From: CBDAPI01 sp965248635
GTDB lineage: Bacteria; Acidobacteriota; UBA6911; RPQK01; CBDAPI01
Length of the DNA stretch: 64,000 nt
NCBI GenBank assembly: GCA_965248635.1
Contig: OZ252114.1
Coordinates: 3,038,001 to 3,102,000 of the forward strand
Direction of reading: 5' to 3'
The position numbers and the translations under genes are program-made. Positions 26,101 through 34,931 of this stretch are shown piece after piece; within the stretch, counting starts at the first letter, position 1; each line of letters starts with the position of its first letter. Below the pieces are notes generated by a model that saw nothing but the letters and a program-made list of their open reading frames with translations, was not told where the DNA came from and did not search any database.

Positions 26101-26370
26101 GGCCTTGGGGGCCGCTCCCGATTTCGGCCTATCCTGCTGACTTCGGTCACGACCTTTCTGGGGTTGACTCCACTGCTGCTTGAGAAGAGCATCCAGGCCC
26201 AGTTCTTGATGCCCATGGCGGTGTCCCTGGCATTCGGTGTCCTTTTTGCCACGTTCATCGCCTTGATCGTCCTGCCTTCGGCCTATCTGATCCTGGAGGA
26301 TCTCAAGGACATCGCTGCAAGGCTGGTGGGGCGGAAGCCAGCCGCATCAGCCCTCGCCGATGCCTCCTGA
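23191..26370 (+). CDS. RND-family efflux transporter (AcrB/HAE type)
   Basis: 1059 residues with the usual twelve-helix, two-loop RND layout. The first helix is VAANLLMAVIVGAGLLALSDI. In transmembrane helix 4 the proton-relay aspartates lie in VVLGIVVDDAIIVGENIHRH, which identifies the AcrB/heavy-metal-independent drug group. The second half has GVVALAGVVVNDSLVLVDYVN in the equivalent helix. It exports hydrophobic compounds with the proton gradient through the adaptor and outer-membrane protein encoded just upstream. The substrate cannot be predicted. Last gene of the tetR operon; 119 bp separate it from the next gene. Confidence 0.95.
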   Translation: MNTVVAWFARNRVAANLLMAVIVGAGLLALSDIREEVIPELDPEIISVMVPYLGAAPEEVEEGVCARIEEAVASLTGVKKITSTAAEGVGTVLIEVLEGTEPRELLDDVKNRVDAIETFPDETEKPIVQHQLVKRQVINVAVSGQADEKTLKRIGERIRDDLAALPGITQVELTSARPYEISIEVSETALRRHRLTFGRVAEAVRRSSLDLPGGSLRTAGGEILLRGKGQAYVGEEFESLILLSRADGTRILLGDVATVVDGFAETDQASRFDGEPAVLITVFRVGEQSAIEIANSVKDYVKEAARRLLPGINLTTWRDDSQVLRSRLELLARNARFGFVLVVISLALFLRLGLALWASLGIPISFLGAILLMPHLGVSVNLISLFAFIVVLGIVVDDAIIVGENIHRHLEAGTPGLEAAIRGTREVLVPVIFGVLTSVAAFSPLLALGGTTGQMFRVLPLIVIPTLLFSLIESLLILPSHLSHLRPVPFTAVGRAWDLFQSTFTRGLKWFIDNIYGRILDWSLEWRYLTVTVGIFTLMFSVGLWFGGWIKFQFLPDVEADNVVALLTMPRGTPPDVTARALRQLEDSAERMRQEVERDGQHVVVHTLTSIGEQPFLATQLRPGMPGGGQNISGAHLGEINIQLASSEERTVSSLDIGNLWRKLTPPIPDAVELTFSTSLLNSGEDINVQLTSDRLDELEKAAEELKQYLGQYAGVDEISDSLLAGKQEIKLSILPKAETLGLTLADLSRQVRQAFYGAEAQRIQRGRDEVKVMVRYPSSRRRSLADLETMRIRTPSGSEVPFGLVAELSLGRGPADIRRVDRNRAVNVTANVDESQSNSNEIIADLRRTFLPDLARRFAGLNFSFEGGQRNQQDTLDDLADGFLIALLAIFALLAVPLRSYLQPLIIMSAIPFGLVGAVLGHLLLGMDLTILSMFGVVALAGVVVNDSLVLVDYVNRRRREGLPLLQALGLGGRSRFRPILLTSVTTFLGLTPLLLEKSIQAQFLMPMAVSLAFGVLFATFIALIVLPSAYLILEDLKDIAARLVGRKPAASALADAS

Positions 26371-26489
26371 AGATGAGACTGGCTCAAGAAACCGGTAAGG
26401 GATCGGACCACGGAGGGTCGTCCTACAATTTGGCAAATGAACTTGAAATCTGAACCCGCAAATGGAATGATGCTGCGATCTGGAAACTT

Positions 26490-27350
26490 ATGAGAGATAT
26501 CATGAAATGTATCATTCGTTCTGGCTTCCTGTTGGTCGCGTTGATTCTTGGCGCCTGCGGTTCCGAGGAGAGCGGAGGTGCCGAGCCGGCTACTGATGAG
26601 CCGGCCTCGCGGCAGGACAGCTCGCCAGCCACGGATGAAATAACCACACCACCTCCGGCCCGAGCGAGCCAGAAACTCGACTCTCACGGCGCGGAGAATG
26701 CGGCAGCGCCGACGCCTGACAAACCGGATCCACCGCCGCCGAGAGCTTCAGAGATGAAAATGAAAAAACTTGAACCCACTCCTGCGCCGAGTGCCGGCAA
26801 CGTGTTGGACCCCTCCAGCCTCACGGCGAAGGCTCCAGACGAATTCAAAGTCAGACTCGAAACCACGAAAGGTGATGTTGTCATCGAAGTCGTGCGCTTC
26901 TGGTCACCCCGTGGTGCCGACCGTTTCTACAATCTGGTCACATCCGGTTACTTTACGGACATTGCATTCTTTCGCATTGTTCCCGACTTTGTTGCTCAAT
27001 TCGGAATCCACGGAGATCCGAAAGTGAATCAGGCCTGGAACTCGGCGACGATTCAGGACGATGAAGTGAAACAGCGGAACCAGCGTGCAACGATCGTCTT
27101 CGCGAAGACGGGCAGGCCCAACAGCCGGTCGGTGCAGTTTTTCATCAATTTCCAGGACAATTTCGGCCTCGACGGCCAGGGGTTCTCACCCTTCGGTCGG
27201 GTTGGGGAAGGCATGGAAGTAGTGGATTCCCTCTATTCCGGCTACGGCGAGCGCCCCTCACAGGGTCGAATTCAAGAGCAAGGGAACGCCTATCTGAAAA
27301 GCGATTTCCCGAACCTCGATTACATCAAGCGGGCCGTGGTTGAAGAATAG
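26490..27350 (+). CDS. Peptidyl-prolyl isomerase (cyclophilin type), lipoprotein
   Basis: 286 residues. A lipoprotein signal (FLLVALILGACGSEES) gives an envelope-anchored protein. It is followed by a low-complexity linker of about 90 residues rich in proline, alanine, serine and acidic residues. The cyclophilin core begins at about residue 115: TTKGDVVIEVVRFWSPRG, FYNLVTSGYFTDIAFFRIVPDFVAQFG, and ATIVFAKTGRPNSRSVQFFINFQDN. The family arginine (FRI) and the QFFIN motif are present, so it should be active on proline bonds in periplasmic proteins. Start taken at the first ATG at 26490; MKCIIRSG four codons later is equally possible. Confidence 0.88.
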   Translation: MRDIMKCIIRSGFLLVALILGACGSEESGGAEPATDEPASRQDSSPATDEITTPPPARASQKLDSHGAENAAAPTPDKPDPPPPRASEMKMKKLEPTPAPSAGNVLDPSSLTAKAPDEFKVRLETTKGDVVIEVVRFWSPRGADRFYNLVTSGYFTDIAFFRIVPDFVAQFGIHGDPKVNQAWNSATIQDDEVKQRNQRATIVFAKTGRPNSRSVQFFINFQDNFGLDGQGFSPFGRVGEGMEVVDSLYSGYGERPSQGRIQEQGNAYLKSDFPNLDYIKRAVVEE

Positions 27351-27370
27351 GGTTCCGAGTTCCGGGGCCG

Positions 27371-29635
27371 TTGCTTCCCAAGAAGGCTCCACCTCTCGAC
27401 TCGTTTCCTCACTTCTGCCTCCAGGGCTATCATGACCTCCGGATGAAAGAAATTCTGGAGACTCTGGTTGAGGGCCAGGTCGTGCTTGATCTGGGAGCTG
27501 GAGAGGGCAGTTTTCGTTACACGGGGATTCGGGCTACCGTGCTGGCGATGGATCTCTCGTTTTCCCGAAAAGCCGATCCGGAAGGTCTTCACATCATCGG
27601 CGATGCCGCAGCCATCCCTCTCGCGGATGGCTGCGTCGATCTGGTGATCTGCAACAACACTCTGGAACACTTTGAAGGACTGGATCGGACTCTCGCTGAA
27701 ATCGAGCGCGTGCTGAAGCCTGTAGGAGTTCTCTGGGCCTCGGTGCCGGACGCCAGGTCTTTCGACGATCGGTTCTACCGCTTCCTTTTCGCCGGAGGGG
27801 GGCATGTGAATCAGTTCACACTGGAGAGCTTTCTCGCTCGAGTTCAGGAATGCGCCGGGCTGCAGCCCCAGCAGGTCCAAACGTTGCACACCGGATTTGT
27901 CTTCCTGAATCCACCGGACGCCATCCGCTTGAAGCATTACCCGTTGCGGGCGCGATTTCTAGGCTGGGTTCCCTCCCGCGTACTACGGCGAGCGATTCGC
28001 TGGCTGAATCTCCTTGTCAGGGTGGTTGACAGGCGATTTGGTGGATGCCTGAGTCAATATGGCTGGGCGCTCACGATGGCCAGGGAAGCCAGGGAAGACG
28101 GGCCACGCACCGTTTCGACTCATATCAATGTCTGTTTCGGCTGTGGCGGATCGTCCAGCGCCGGATCTCTCATCCCCAGACCTTTTCTGTTCTGGAAGGT
28201 TTACAACTGCCCCGACTGTGCAGAAATCAATTTCTGGTTTTCCGACCCGGGCTCATCAGAGCCCCCGGCGGCAGCCGGGGGCCAGTGGCCTGGCCAGCTG
28301 CCCTCTGGCGGGCCGGCGCCGGTTCAGGCCGAGGAGAATCCTTCGGAAGCCAGGCTTCGCCGGGTTGCCGAGACCATCTTTGGCGAAGACGACAGCGAGT
28401 CGGTGCAACGCTGGGTGGATTTCTGGGGGTCGGCTCGGCCCAGGGCATCCTTCATGCTGGACACTTTTCAGGCTCTGGCGCTCATGAAACTCACGGACCA
28501 GCGGGTTCTGGATGTGGGATGTGGAACCGGGGGAATGGGAGACATCCTGGAAGGTCGTTGTCGTTGTTATGCGGGTGTGGATCCCACAGACCACGTGATC
28601 AGGCTGGCCACCCCCCGGAAGAACACGCATTTCATCGAGGCTTCGGGAACAGCTCTTCCCTTCCCCGATGACTCCTTTGACTACGTGTTTGCCCTTGACG
28701 TTCTGGAACACGTGCAGGGCGCCCTGGACGACCAGGTTGCCTTTCTCAACGAATTGCGGCGGGTCGTGACACCTGTCGGAATGATTTGCTTGTCCACTCC
28801 CAACCGGCTCCATCCGTATGAAGGACACACGGGTCTGTTCTTTCCTCAGTATCTGCCGAAATGGCTTCGTCATCTCTATATTCGCAGGTCCAATCCCGGG
28901 TTTCTAAAAGAACACGCGAGCTTTTCAGAAATCACCAGCCTGACGCCGGCCGCTCTGCAAAGAAGCCTCAAGAAGAGCAACCTGGCGTTTCTGCACCAGC
29001 TTCCGTGCGGATTGGACCGGTCTGACTTTATCCGTCATTTTCCGATTCGGGGACTGCTCGGCTATCTGGGTCTGGGGTGGTACCCGCATGCTGAATTCTG
29101 GGGAATTTTGGTTGGTCGGGAGATGAGAGATAAGTTGCGTCTCAAGTTACCGAAGTGCTGGACTTACGAGCAAAGACAGCCGTCTCCTACGGGTGTTGTT
29201 GATTTCGGTTGTTGCATCGATTTCGAGAGAGGATTCTATAATCCACAGCTGGGGCCGGGATGGTACTGGCAGGAGCGGGACCGGCTTGGGTTTCGGTGGA
29301 CCGCCGGGAAAGCGATCTGCTTTCTGCAGACGGATCAGCCGCCCCGATTGCTGAACATCCACGGGTATGGGCCCAGAGAAACTCGTCTCCTGATCCGAGT
29401 GAATGGGCTTCTGGTGGGAGTCAGAGAGATAGACGAGGGGACCGAATTTCGCCTCAGCTACCTGGTCCCTTTCGAGCAGCCCCGGCCTGACATCTGGCGA
29501 ATCGAGCTGGAGTGCACTCCGACCTTCGCCGAACATTCCCAAACCGATCCCCGCCGGCTGGGAGTCATGATCTTCACCGTGGAGATGAAAGGGAAGGTCC
29601 CGGCCGCCCCTTCAATCCAGATGGCCTTTCTCTGA
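27371..29635 (+). CDS. Tandem SAM-methyltransferase with zinc ribbon and C-terminal beta domain
   Basis: 754 residues with an unusual four-part layout. Domain 1 (about 20-230) is a class I methyltransferase with motif I VLDLGAGEGSF and the acidic loop DLVICNNTLEHFEGLD. A short zinc ribbon follows (CFGCGG near 254 and CPDC near 280). Domain 2 (about 330-590) is another methyltransferase with VLDVGCGTGGMGD and FDYVFALDVLEHVQGA. The last ~130 residues, from about 620, look like a beta-sandwich (LLNIHGYGPRETRLLIRVN), seen in proteins that bind or modify carbohydrates. The start is a TTG at 27371. Role unknown; small-molecule or glycan methylation is the likeliest guess. It overlaps the convergent UbiD gene by 24 bp. 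Confidence 0.75.
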   Translation: MLPKKAPPLDSFPHFCLQGYHDLRMKEILETLVEGQVVLDLGAGEGSFRYTGIRATVLAMDLSFSRKADPEGLHIIGDAAAIPLADGCVDLVICNNTLEHFEGLDRTLAEIERVLKPVGVLWASVPDARSFDDRFYRFLFAGGGHVNQFTLESFLARVQECAGLQPQQVQTLHTGFVFLNPPDAIRLKHYPLRARFLGWVPSRVLRRAIRWLNLLVRVVDRRFGGCLSQYGWALTMAREAREDGPRTVSTHINVCFGCGGSSSAGSLIPRPFLFWKVYNCPDCAEINFWFSDPGSSEPPAAAGGQWPGQLPSGGPAPVQAEENPSEARLRRVAETIFGEDDSESVQRWVDFWGSARPRASFMLDTFQALALMKLTDQRVLDVGCGTGGMGDILEGRCRCYAGVDPTDHVIRLATPRKNTHFIEASGTALPFPDDSFDYVFALDVLEHVQGALDDQVAFLNELRRVVTPVGMICLSTPNRLHPYEGHTGLFFPQYLPKWLRHLYIRRSNPGFLKEHASFSEITSLTPAALQRSLKKSNLAFLHQLPCGLDRSDFIRHFPIRGLLGYLGLGWYPHAEFWGILVGREMRDKLRLKLPKCWTYEQRQPSPTGVVDFGCCIDFERGFYNPQLGPGWYWQERDRLGFRWTAGKAICFLQTDQPPRLLNIHGYGPRETRLLIRVNGLLVGVREIDEGTEFRLSYLVPFEQPRPDIWRIELECTPTFAEHSQTDPRRLGVMIFTVEMKGKVPAAPSIQMAFL

Positions 29636-31414
29636 GTCGCCCATTTCCAGGCCGCCCGGAAAGTATTCCTTCCAGCGCGTGGTAACGAGTTGAGCCACCT
29701 CAGGCGCACAGCTGAGTTCTTTCGGATAGGGGGGTTTCATCCGAGCGTCGATGACGATCGGAAACCGATAGGACAGGTGATGACGAGAGACGGAAGTCTG
29801 GCCAGCGTAGAGGTCTGCCGCTGGTTCAAAGCGAGTGAACGTTGTCCACAGAAAGTTGGTTTCACTGCGAACCGCCCTTTCCCCCTCATCCGTAAGAACA
29901 ATCAGGGGCCAGTCAGAAAAGCCGCCGTGACGGGCCAGCCGGGCCCCAAAGTTCTCGTCTTCCTGGTAGGAGGGTCCTCCCACCACGAGACAGCCGGGTG
30001 AAAAGACATGAACTTCTTTGACTCCTTGCGGAATGTCCGAGCTGGAAAACTCGCGTGGCAGCTTTCTCCTTGGTTTCCCCAGACCCATCCAGACACCTTT
30101 TGAACCCTCATTCACACGTGGGCCTGTGTAGTCGAGTGTGTCCATGGAGAGATTCGAAAACACATACAGATCCGTTTCCGGATCTGTTCTCTCCAGGATG
30201 TGGGTCAGCGTCTTCCCAAAATCTTTCAAGTCCACTGTCTCGTCCGTTACCAGCAGAAATTTGGTCAGGGATAGCTGCCCCTCTCCCAGGATTCGAAAGG
30301 CACTTGCCATAGCTTCCCGGCGGTAGCGCTGCCGGACTACTGCAGCTGCCAGGGAGTGATACCCAGTTTCACCGTAGGCCCAGATATCCTTGACAGCCGG
30401 CATCACCAGGGGAAAGATCGGCTTTAGCAGCTCTTGCAAGAGATCTCCGATGTAGAAATCCTCCTGCCTGGGTTTCCCCACGACAGTGGCCGGAAATATG
30501 GCATCCTTCCGTCGGCAGATTCTTTGCACCTCGAACACCGGGTATTCGTGGATCAGAGAGTAGTAGCCGTAATGATCGCCGAAAGGGCCTTCCGGTCTTC
30601 GATTGCCGGGCCGAACCTGTCCCAGCAATGCAAATTCCGACTCTGCCAGGAGCGGATGGGGCCCCTGCCCGGTGACCACCTCGAGACGCCTTCCCAGAAT
30701 CAGCGAAGCGAGCAAAAGCTCCGGGACATTCTCGGGTAGGGGGGCCACCGCTGAAAGAACCAGGCAGGGGGGGCCTCCCAGGAACACGGTCACCGGTAAG
30801 GACTCCCCTCTCTCTTCGGCAACTGCATAGTGGAATCCACCGCCCTTTCCGATCTGCCAGTGCATCCCCGTTTCCCGGCGGCTGAGCACCTGCATTCGAT
30901 AAATGCCCAGATTCGGTCCTGCCTTCTCCAGACTCGTAGTGTACACGAGTGGAAGCGTAAGAAACGGGCCACCGTCTTCGGGCCAACAGGTGATCACCGG
31001 GAGCTGCTTCAAGTCCGGGTTCGAATCGATGACTTCCGTGACTGGTCCCGAGCGGCGCCTGCGAGTTCCCAGGTGCAAACCAGCCAGTGCGACTTCCCGG
31101 TTTTCCCACAGAGTGCTGAGACCGGGAGGAAACTCCTGGACCATCGAGACCAGGCTTTTGATGAGACGGAACGGTTTGTTGCCGAACGCCGCCTCGGCTC
31201 GCCGGCGGGTTCCAAACAGGTTCGTGACGAGCGGAAACGGCGAGCCCTTGACGTTGTTGAAGAGGAGTGCGGGGCCTTCCGCAGCGATGACGCGACGGTG
31301 AATCTCTGCCGCTTCCTGGTCGGGATCAACGGCTGCCTCAATGATCGCCAGGTCACCATCGGAGCGAAGGTGACTCAAAAAGTCTCGGAGGTCCGGAAAC
31401 TGGGTGTCTTTCAT
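29612..31414 (-). CDS. UbiD-family decarboxylase
   Basis: 600 residues of the UbiD superfamily, enzymes that use prenylated FMN to decarboxylate aromatic or alpha,beta-unsaturated acids. Recognisable blocks are GIYRMQVLSRRETGMHWQIGKGG, which forms part of the cofactor and metal site, RPEGPFGDHYGYYSL with the conserved glutamate, and the late arginine/glutamate-containing SLTKFLLVTDETVDLKDFG. Members of this length include the decarboxylases of menaquinone/futalosine-type quinone synthesis, so that is the leading hypothesis. No ubiX flavin prenyltransferase is in the window. It is followed by no gene on its strand; its stop region overlaps the methyltransferase 3' end. Confidence 0.9.
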   Translation of the reverse strand: MKDTQFPDLRDFLSHLRSDGDLAIIEAAVDPDQEAAEIHRRVIAAEGPALLFNNVKGSPFPLVTNLFGTRRRAEAAFGNKPFRLIKSLVSMVQEFPPGLSTLWENREVALAGLHLGTRRRRSGPVTEVIDSNPDLKQLPVITCWPEDGGPFLTLPLVYTTSLEKAGPNLGIYRMQVLSRRETGMHWQIGKGGGFHYAVAEERGESLPVTVFLGGPPCLVLSAVAPLPENVPELLLASLILGRRLEVVTGQGPHPLLAESEFALLGQVRPGNRRPEGPFGDHYGYYSLIHEYPVFEVQRICRRKDAIFPATVVGKPRQEDFYIGDLLQELLKPIFPLVMPAVKDIWAYGETGYHSLAAAVVRQRYRREAMASAFRILGEGQLSLTKFLLVTDETVDLKDFGKTLTHILERTDPETDLYVFSNLSMDTLDYTGPRVNEGSKGVWMGLGKPRRKLPREFSSSDIPQGVKEVHVFSPGCLVVGGPSYQEDENFGARLARHGGFSDWPLIVLTDEGERAVRSETNFLWTTFTRFEPAADLYAGQTSVSRHHLSYRFPIVIDARMKPPYPKELSCAPEVAQLVTTRWKEYFPGGLEMGDSEKGHLD

Positions 31415-31432
31415 GGGCTGGGGAGTACTACA

Positions 31433-32929
31433 TCACCTGGGAAGAGCGAGTGCAAACAGCTGATCTCGAGCTGCAATGAAGAGAGTGTGGTTCGCCGGTG
31501 ACGGCATGGAATAGATAGAGGTGCCCAGGTTATTCTGGGCCAGTATCTTCTCTTCCTTTCCCGGCTGCAGTACCACCACGTCGCCATCCTCGTCTCCCAG
31601 ATAGAGTTTGCCGTCTGCAATAACCGGCGATCCCCAGATTCCCGAAAATGTGTCATGCACCCAGTAGGGTTTTCCAGAACGTGCATCCAGACAATGCAGG
31701 AAACCGCTGAAATCAGGGTAATACACCAGGCCCTCATGAATCACCGGGCTCGAGATGGAGCGCCGGATGTCGGAATACTGCCAGACCAGTCCGCTTTCGG
31801 TGATGTTCCCGCGCTTGGTGGCGTCGATGCAGTACAGGTGCCCTTCACCTTCGCCATTCTCAGGATCCTGTCCATTGGCCAGGTAGACCCGATTGTTCCA
31901 CACCCCGGGCGTGGCGAGAATGCTGTTGCGGGTTCTGGGATACACGGCTTCTTTCGGATTGCTGTCGAACTCCCACAACTTGTCGCCTGTGTGAGCTTGA
32001 AAGGAGCGGACCCAACCATCTCCCTGGCCGATGATCACCTGATCGACTCCGCCAATTCTGGCCACCGTGGGAGAAGTCCACTGCCCGTTGAGAATCTGGT
32101 TTCCCGGAGAGCCGTCCGTCCAGATGACCTTCCCGGACTTGCGATTCACAGCAACCAGCGAGGGGGCGTCGGGGGCCGGCACTGTCGAGTGATCCTCGCT
32201 GCGACCATTGGATGTGCCTACAAAAAGGATGTCGCCCAGAAGGGCCGGTGAAGAATTTGAGGCATTGTGAGGATAGACCCCCAGTTCATTGATCAAGTCT
32301 AGAATCCAAATATGATCCGCCTCGTCTTGAATCACCACCTCGTCCCCGTAGGGCCCGTCGTCTTCTTCATCCCGAAAGCCCTCCGTGTCGAGGGCCGTGA
32401 GTTCGTTGCGGTTATTGATGAAATAGATTCGATCTCCGACGACCAGAGGTGTTGAGCAGATTCCTACACCCGGCCAGTCCTGCGCCCCGCCAGTAGCCAG
32501 CTTTGGACTCAGGGCCTGCCACAGGAATGCCCCATCAGATTCCCGAAAAACCATCAGTGCCCCCATGTCCTGGTTTTGGTCAGGATCTCTGGCAATGTCA
32601 TTGTTGGTGCCGACGAACACCTTTCCACCTGAAATGACGGGAGAAGAGTAGGTCTGGGAGCCAAGCGCTGCCACCCATCGAACGTTGATTCCCTTCCCCA
32701 CATCCCATTTCGCCGGTAGGTCCTCGGTGGCAGAGACCATGCGGCGGTCTGAAGATCCACCCAGCATGGGCCAGTCGGCCTCCCGGCTTTCGTCCCCGGC
32801 CCCAGCCAGGCTCCCCACCGGGTCCTGCGGCCAACTCTCGATGCTCGAAAGCGCCCCGAAAGTCATCAACACAGTGACCGTCAACAGGGATCCTTGAGAC
32901 TGAAATGTCTTCCTGTTCTCTCTGAACAT
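31433..32929 (-). CDS. Secreted PQQ-type beta-propeller protein
   Basis: 498 residues with an N-terminal export signal (SLLTVTVLMTFGALSS, cut before the mature chain). The remainder is a repeat protein with many PQQ-like blades: SSPVISGGKVFVGTNNDI, TPLVVGDRIYFINNRNELTALD, SPALLGDILFVGTSNG, SSPVIHEGLVYYPDFSGFLHCLD and GSPVIADGKLYLGDEDGDVVVL. These form an eight-bladed propeller typical of quinoprotein dehydrogenases, but the metal/PQQ ligands cannot be confirmed by eye; many such proteins are structural or ligand-binding only. It lies 19 bp upstream of the UbiD gene on the same strand, so the two probably form a unit. Confidence 0.88.
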   Translation of the reverse strand: MFRENRKTFQSQGSLLTVTVLMTFGALSSIESWPQDPVGSLAGAGDESREADWPMLGGSSDRRMVSATEDLPAKWDVGKGINVRWVAALGSQTYSSPVISGGKVFVGTNNDIARDPDQNQDMGALMVFRESDGAFLWQALSPKLATGGAQDWPGVGICSTPLVVGDRIYFINNRNELTALDTEGFRDEEDDGPYGDEVVIQDEADHIWILDLINELGVYPHNASNSSPALLGDILFVGTSNGRSEDHSTVPAPDAPSLVAVNRKSGKVIWTDGSPGNQILNGQWTSPTVARIGGVDQVIIGQGDGWVRSFQAHTGDKLWEFDSNPKEAVYPRTRNSILATPGVWNNRVYLANGQDPENGEGEGHLYCIDATKRGNITESGLVWQYSDIRRSISSPVIHEGLVYYPDFSGFLHCLDARSGKPYWVHDTFSGIWGSPVIADGKLYLGDEDGDVVVLQPGKEEKILAQNNLGTSIYSMPSPANHTLFIAARDQLFALALPR

Positions 32930-33256
32930 AGCTGACTGGTGAAGGCCCTGGATACGATACCGAATTCGCGCGGGTGAATACTAACGCCGATGAACTCTTT
33001 CCCCACCGCCGGCGTCTAAGACAACAGCAAGGCTTGTATCGAGCAGCCAGTGGGACTTCCACCACGGACTGCCAGGCTGGGCTGGTGTAAATAAAGTGAA
33101 CACTACCGAGATCAGCCTCGTGTAAGAGTACTGAACCCGGAAGACACAACTCATACCCTCCCAGAGAAAGGGTTGAGTTGAGTTCCCGGGGTTGCAAGAT
33201 TCCCGACTGAACAGGCCTACTCGGTTAATTGATGCCCAGGCAGCAGAGGAGGTGAC
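32930..33256. promoter_or_regulatory. Divergent intergenic region between propeller gene and Crp-like regulator
   Basis: About 327 bp with no gene. It must carry promoters for both directions. At its right end GAGGAGGTGAC is a strong ribosome-binding site for the regulator at 33257. I see no convincing Crp half-site pair or sigma-54 element by eye. Confidence 0.45.
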
Positions 33257-34006
33257 ATGAGCGGAGTAGCACTTCGATTCGAAGAGCTGCAGGGCGTCGA
33301 CAAAATCTGGCACTTGAGGCAAGCCGTTTTACTCAAGGGTCTGTCCGTTTCCGATCTGACAGCCGTCGCACGAATTTGTTCGGACCGCATTTACTCCAAG
33401 GGGGAAGTGATCTTTTCTCAGGAGGATGTGGCCGACTCCATCTTCATTTTGAACCGCGGGTGCGTCCGCATTTCCGTCGTCAACCCGGCCGGCCGCGAAA
33501 AGATCATCAGTCTTTTCAAGACCGGAGATGTCTTTGGCGAGAATGTTCTTGGACATCCTCAGACGCGCAAGGTTCAGGCGACCGCCCATGAAGAGTGCTG
33601 GGTGTCGATTGTCAGTCGAGACAACTTTCTACGCATGATGAGTCTGAAACCGGGACTGGCGTTGAACCTGATCGAGATTCTCGCGCACAAGCTGGCGGAA
33701 ACGCGAGAAGACATTGGAGCACTGAGCTTTCTTGACACCGAACATCGAGTTGCCAAGACTCTGCTCAGGCTGGCAGCCCGGCACGGAAAACGGACGGTCA
33801 CGGACAGGGACATGATCAAACTCATCATCCCGGTCTCCCATGAGCAACTCGCCCGCATGATCGGTGGCAACCGGCCGCACATATCCACGATAATGTCCAG
33901 GTTCAGGAAGCGGGGCTGGGTACAGTATCAGGGCCGGAAACTCTTGATTAACACAGACGCCCTCAGTGCCGCCACTTCTCTGCCCCACAACGGGGATCGG
34001 TTCTGA
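33257..34006 (+). CDS. Crp/Fnr-family transcriptional regulator
   Basis: 249 residues. An N-terminal cyclic-nucleotide-binding fold is seen in LKGLSVSDLTAVARICSDRIYSKGEVIFSQED and in FKTGDVFGENVLG, which corresponds to the phosphate-binding cassette (G-E at the expected place). The C-terminal winged helix is clear: VSHEQLARMIGGNRPHISTIM. There is no N-terminal cysteine set as in oxygen-sensing FNR, so a nucleotide or other ligand is more likely. A GAGGAGG ribosome-binding site lies at the ideal distance. It diverges from the propeller-UbiD unit and might control it. Confidence 0.9.
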   Translation: MSGVALRFEELQGVDKIWHLRQAVLLKGLSVSDLTAVARICSDRIYSKGEVIFSQEDVADSIFILNRGCVRISVVNPAGREKIISLFKTGDVFGENVLGHPQTRKVQATAHEECWVSIVSRDNFLRMMSLKPGLALNLIEILAHKLAETREDIGALSFLDTEHRVAKTLLRLAARHGKRTVTDRDMIKLIIPVSHEQLARMIGGNRPHISTIMSRFRKRGWVQYQGRKLLINTDALSAATSLPHNGDRF

Positions 34007-34028
34007 TAAGTCGCGCTTGGCCGCGAAG

Positions 34029-34931
34029 TCACCCGGCCGGAAACAGTCTGTCGAAATTGGCCCCGAAGAGGGCTTCTTGGCCCTGCTTCGCAATCCCGAG
34101 ATGGTTGAGAATCGCCAGCTGCGTTCTTAGGATCGAACCCTGCCAGCCTCTCGGGAAAAACGACGAGTCAGTGCCAAAAAGGAGTCGTTCAGATCCAACA
34201 ACCTCGAAAGCGGTCGAGAACACTGCGTGCAGGTCCAGGTTTGGCGAGTATTTGACCCAGGAGTTCGAACTGGAGGTATCCAGGTAAATACCGGGGTGCA
34301 GGTCCGCCATAACCAGAACTTCCCTGAAGAACCCAGCTCCAAAATGCGGAATGACAATGGGCAGTTGCGGAAATGAGTTGGTAGCGCGCTGCAAATCCAG
34401 CGGGTTGCCCAACCGGACATCGAAAGGGCTCGGAAGGCCCAGCTTTTTTCGAACTCCGAGGCTCAACACGCCGCAGTGGACGAAGGCAGCTCCGTTGAGC
34501 TCATCGGCGACTTCCAGAATCCCCATGGCTTCATCAGAGTCCAGGCAATAGTGGTGCATGGCGGGAAAGAGACACACTACCCGAAGGCCCAGCTCCTCAA
34601 AGGCGTGCCTTGTCCTGCTCACAGCGTCAGCCTGCCGGGGGTCGACCATGAACTGACCCACAAGGCGTTCCGGAAAGGCCTTGACGGCTTCGGCCACTGA
34701 GGTTTCCTCACCCGGCAGGCTGGCAATCAAGCCGATGCGGTTCACACCCTCTCGATCCAGTTCTTCTATCCAGCGCCCTGCCAGTTGCAGGTTGGAGCCG
34801 GGGTTGTCCCATTCCAATCTCCCGGCCACATTGCCGGCCAGTTCTTCTGCCTCCTCCAAGCCGGCCTGAAGTCCCAGTGCCCGCAAGAAGCTGCTCGAGA
34901 AAAAGTGGCAGTGAAAATCATTCACAGTCAT
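34029..34931 (-). CDS. Amidohydrolase-2 family metal-dependent hydrolase
   Basis: 300 residues of a TIM-barrel amidohydrolase (Pfam Amidohydro_2). Metal ligands and the catalytic aspartate are visible: DFHCHFF at the start (H-x-H), VHCG and IPHFGAGFF in the middle, and LFGTDSSFFPRG near the end. Relatives include ACMSD-like decarboxylases and various uncharacterised hydrolases; the substrate is not deducible. Its ATG at 34931 overlaps the hflX stop (34928), so the two genes are coupled. The 3' end is 22 bp from the convergent regulator gene. Confidence 0.88.
   Translation of the reverse strand: MTVNDFHCHFFSSSFLRALGLQAGLEEAEELAGNVAGRLEWDNPGSNLQLAGRWIEELDREGVNRIGLIASLPGEETSVAEAVKAFPERLVGQFMVDPRQADAVSRTRHAFEELGLRVVCLFPAMHHYCLDSDEAMGILEVADELNGAAFVHCGVLSLGVRKKLGLPSPFDVRLGNPLDLQRATNSFPQLPIVIPHFGAGFFREVLVMADLHPGIYLDTSSSNSWVKYSPNLDLHAVFSTAFEVVGSERLLFGTDSSFFPRGWQGSILRTQLAILNHLGIAKQGQEALFGANFDRLFPAG

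Noticed and set aside
32930..33256. Sigma-54 promoter near ggggttgcaag
   Set aside because: The TTGC is present but no GG stands at the required distance upstream.
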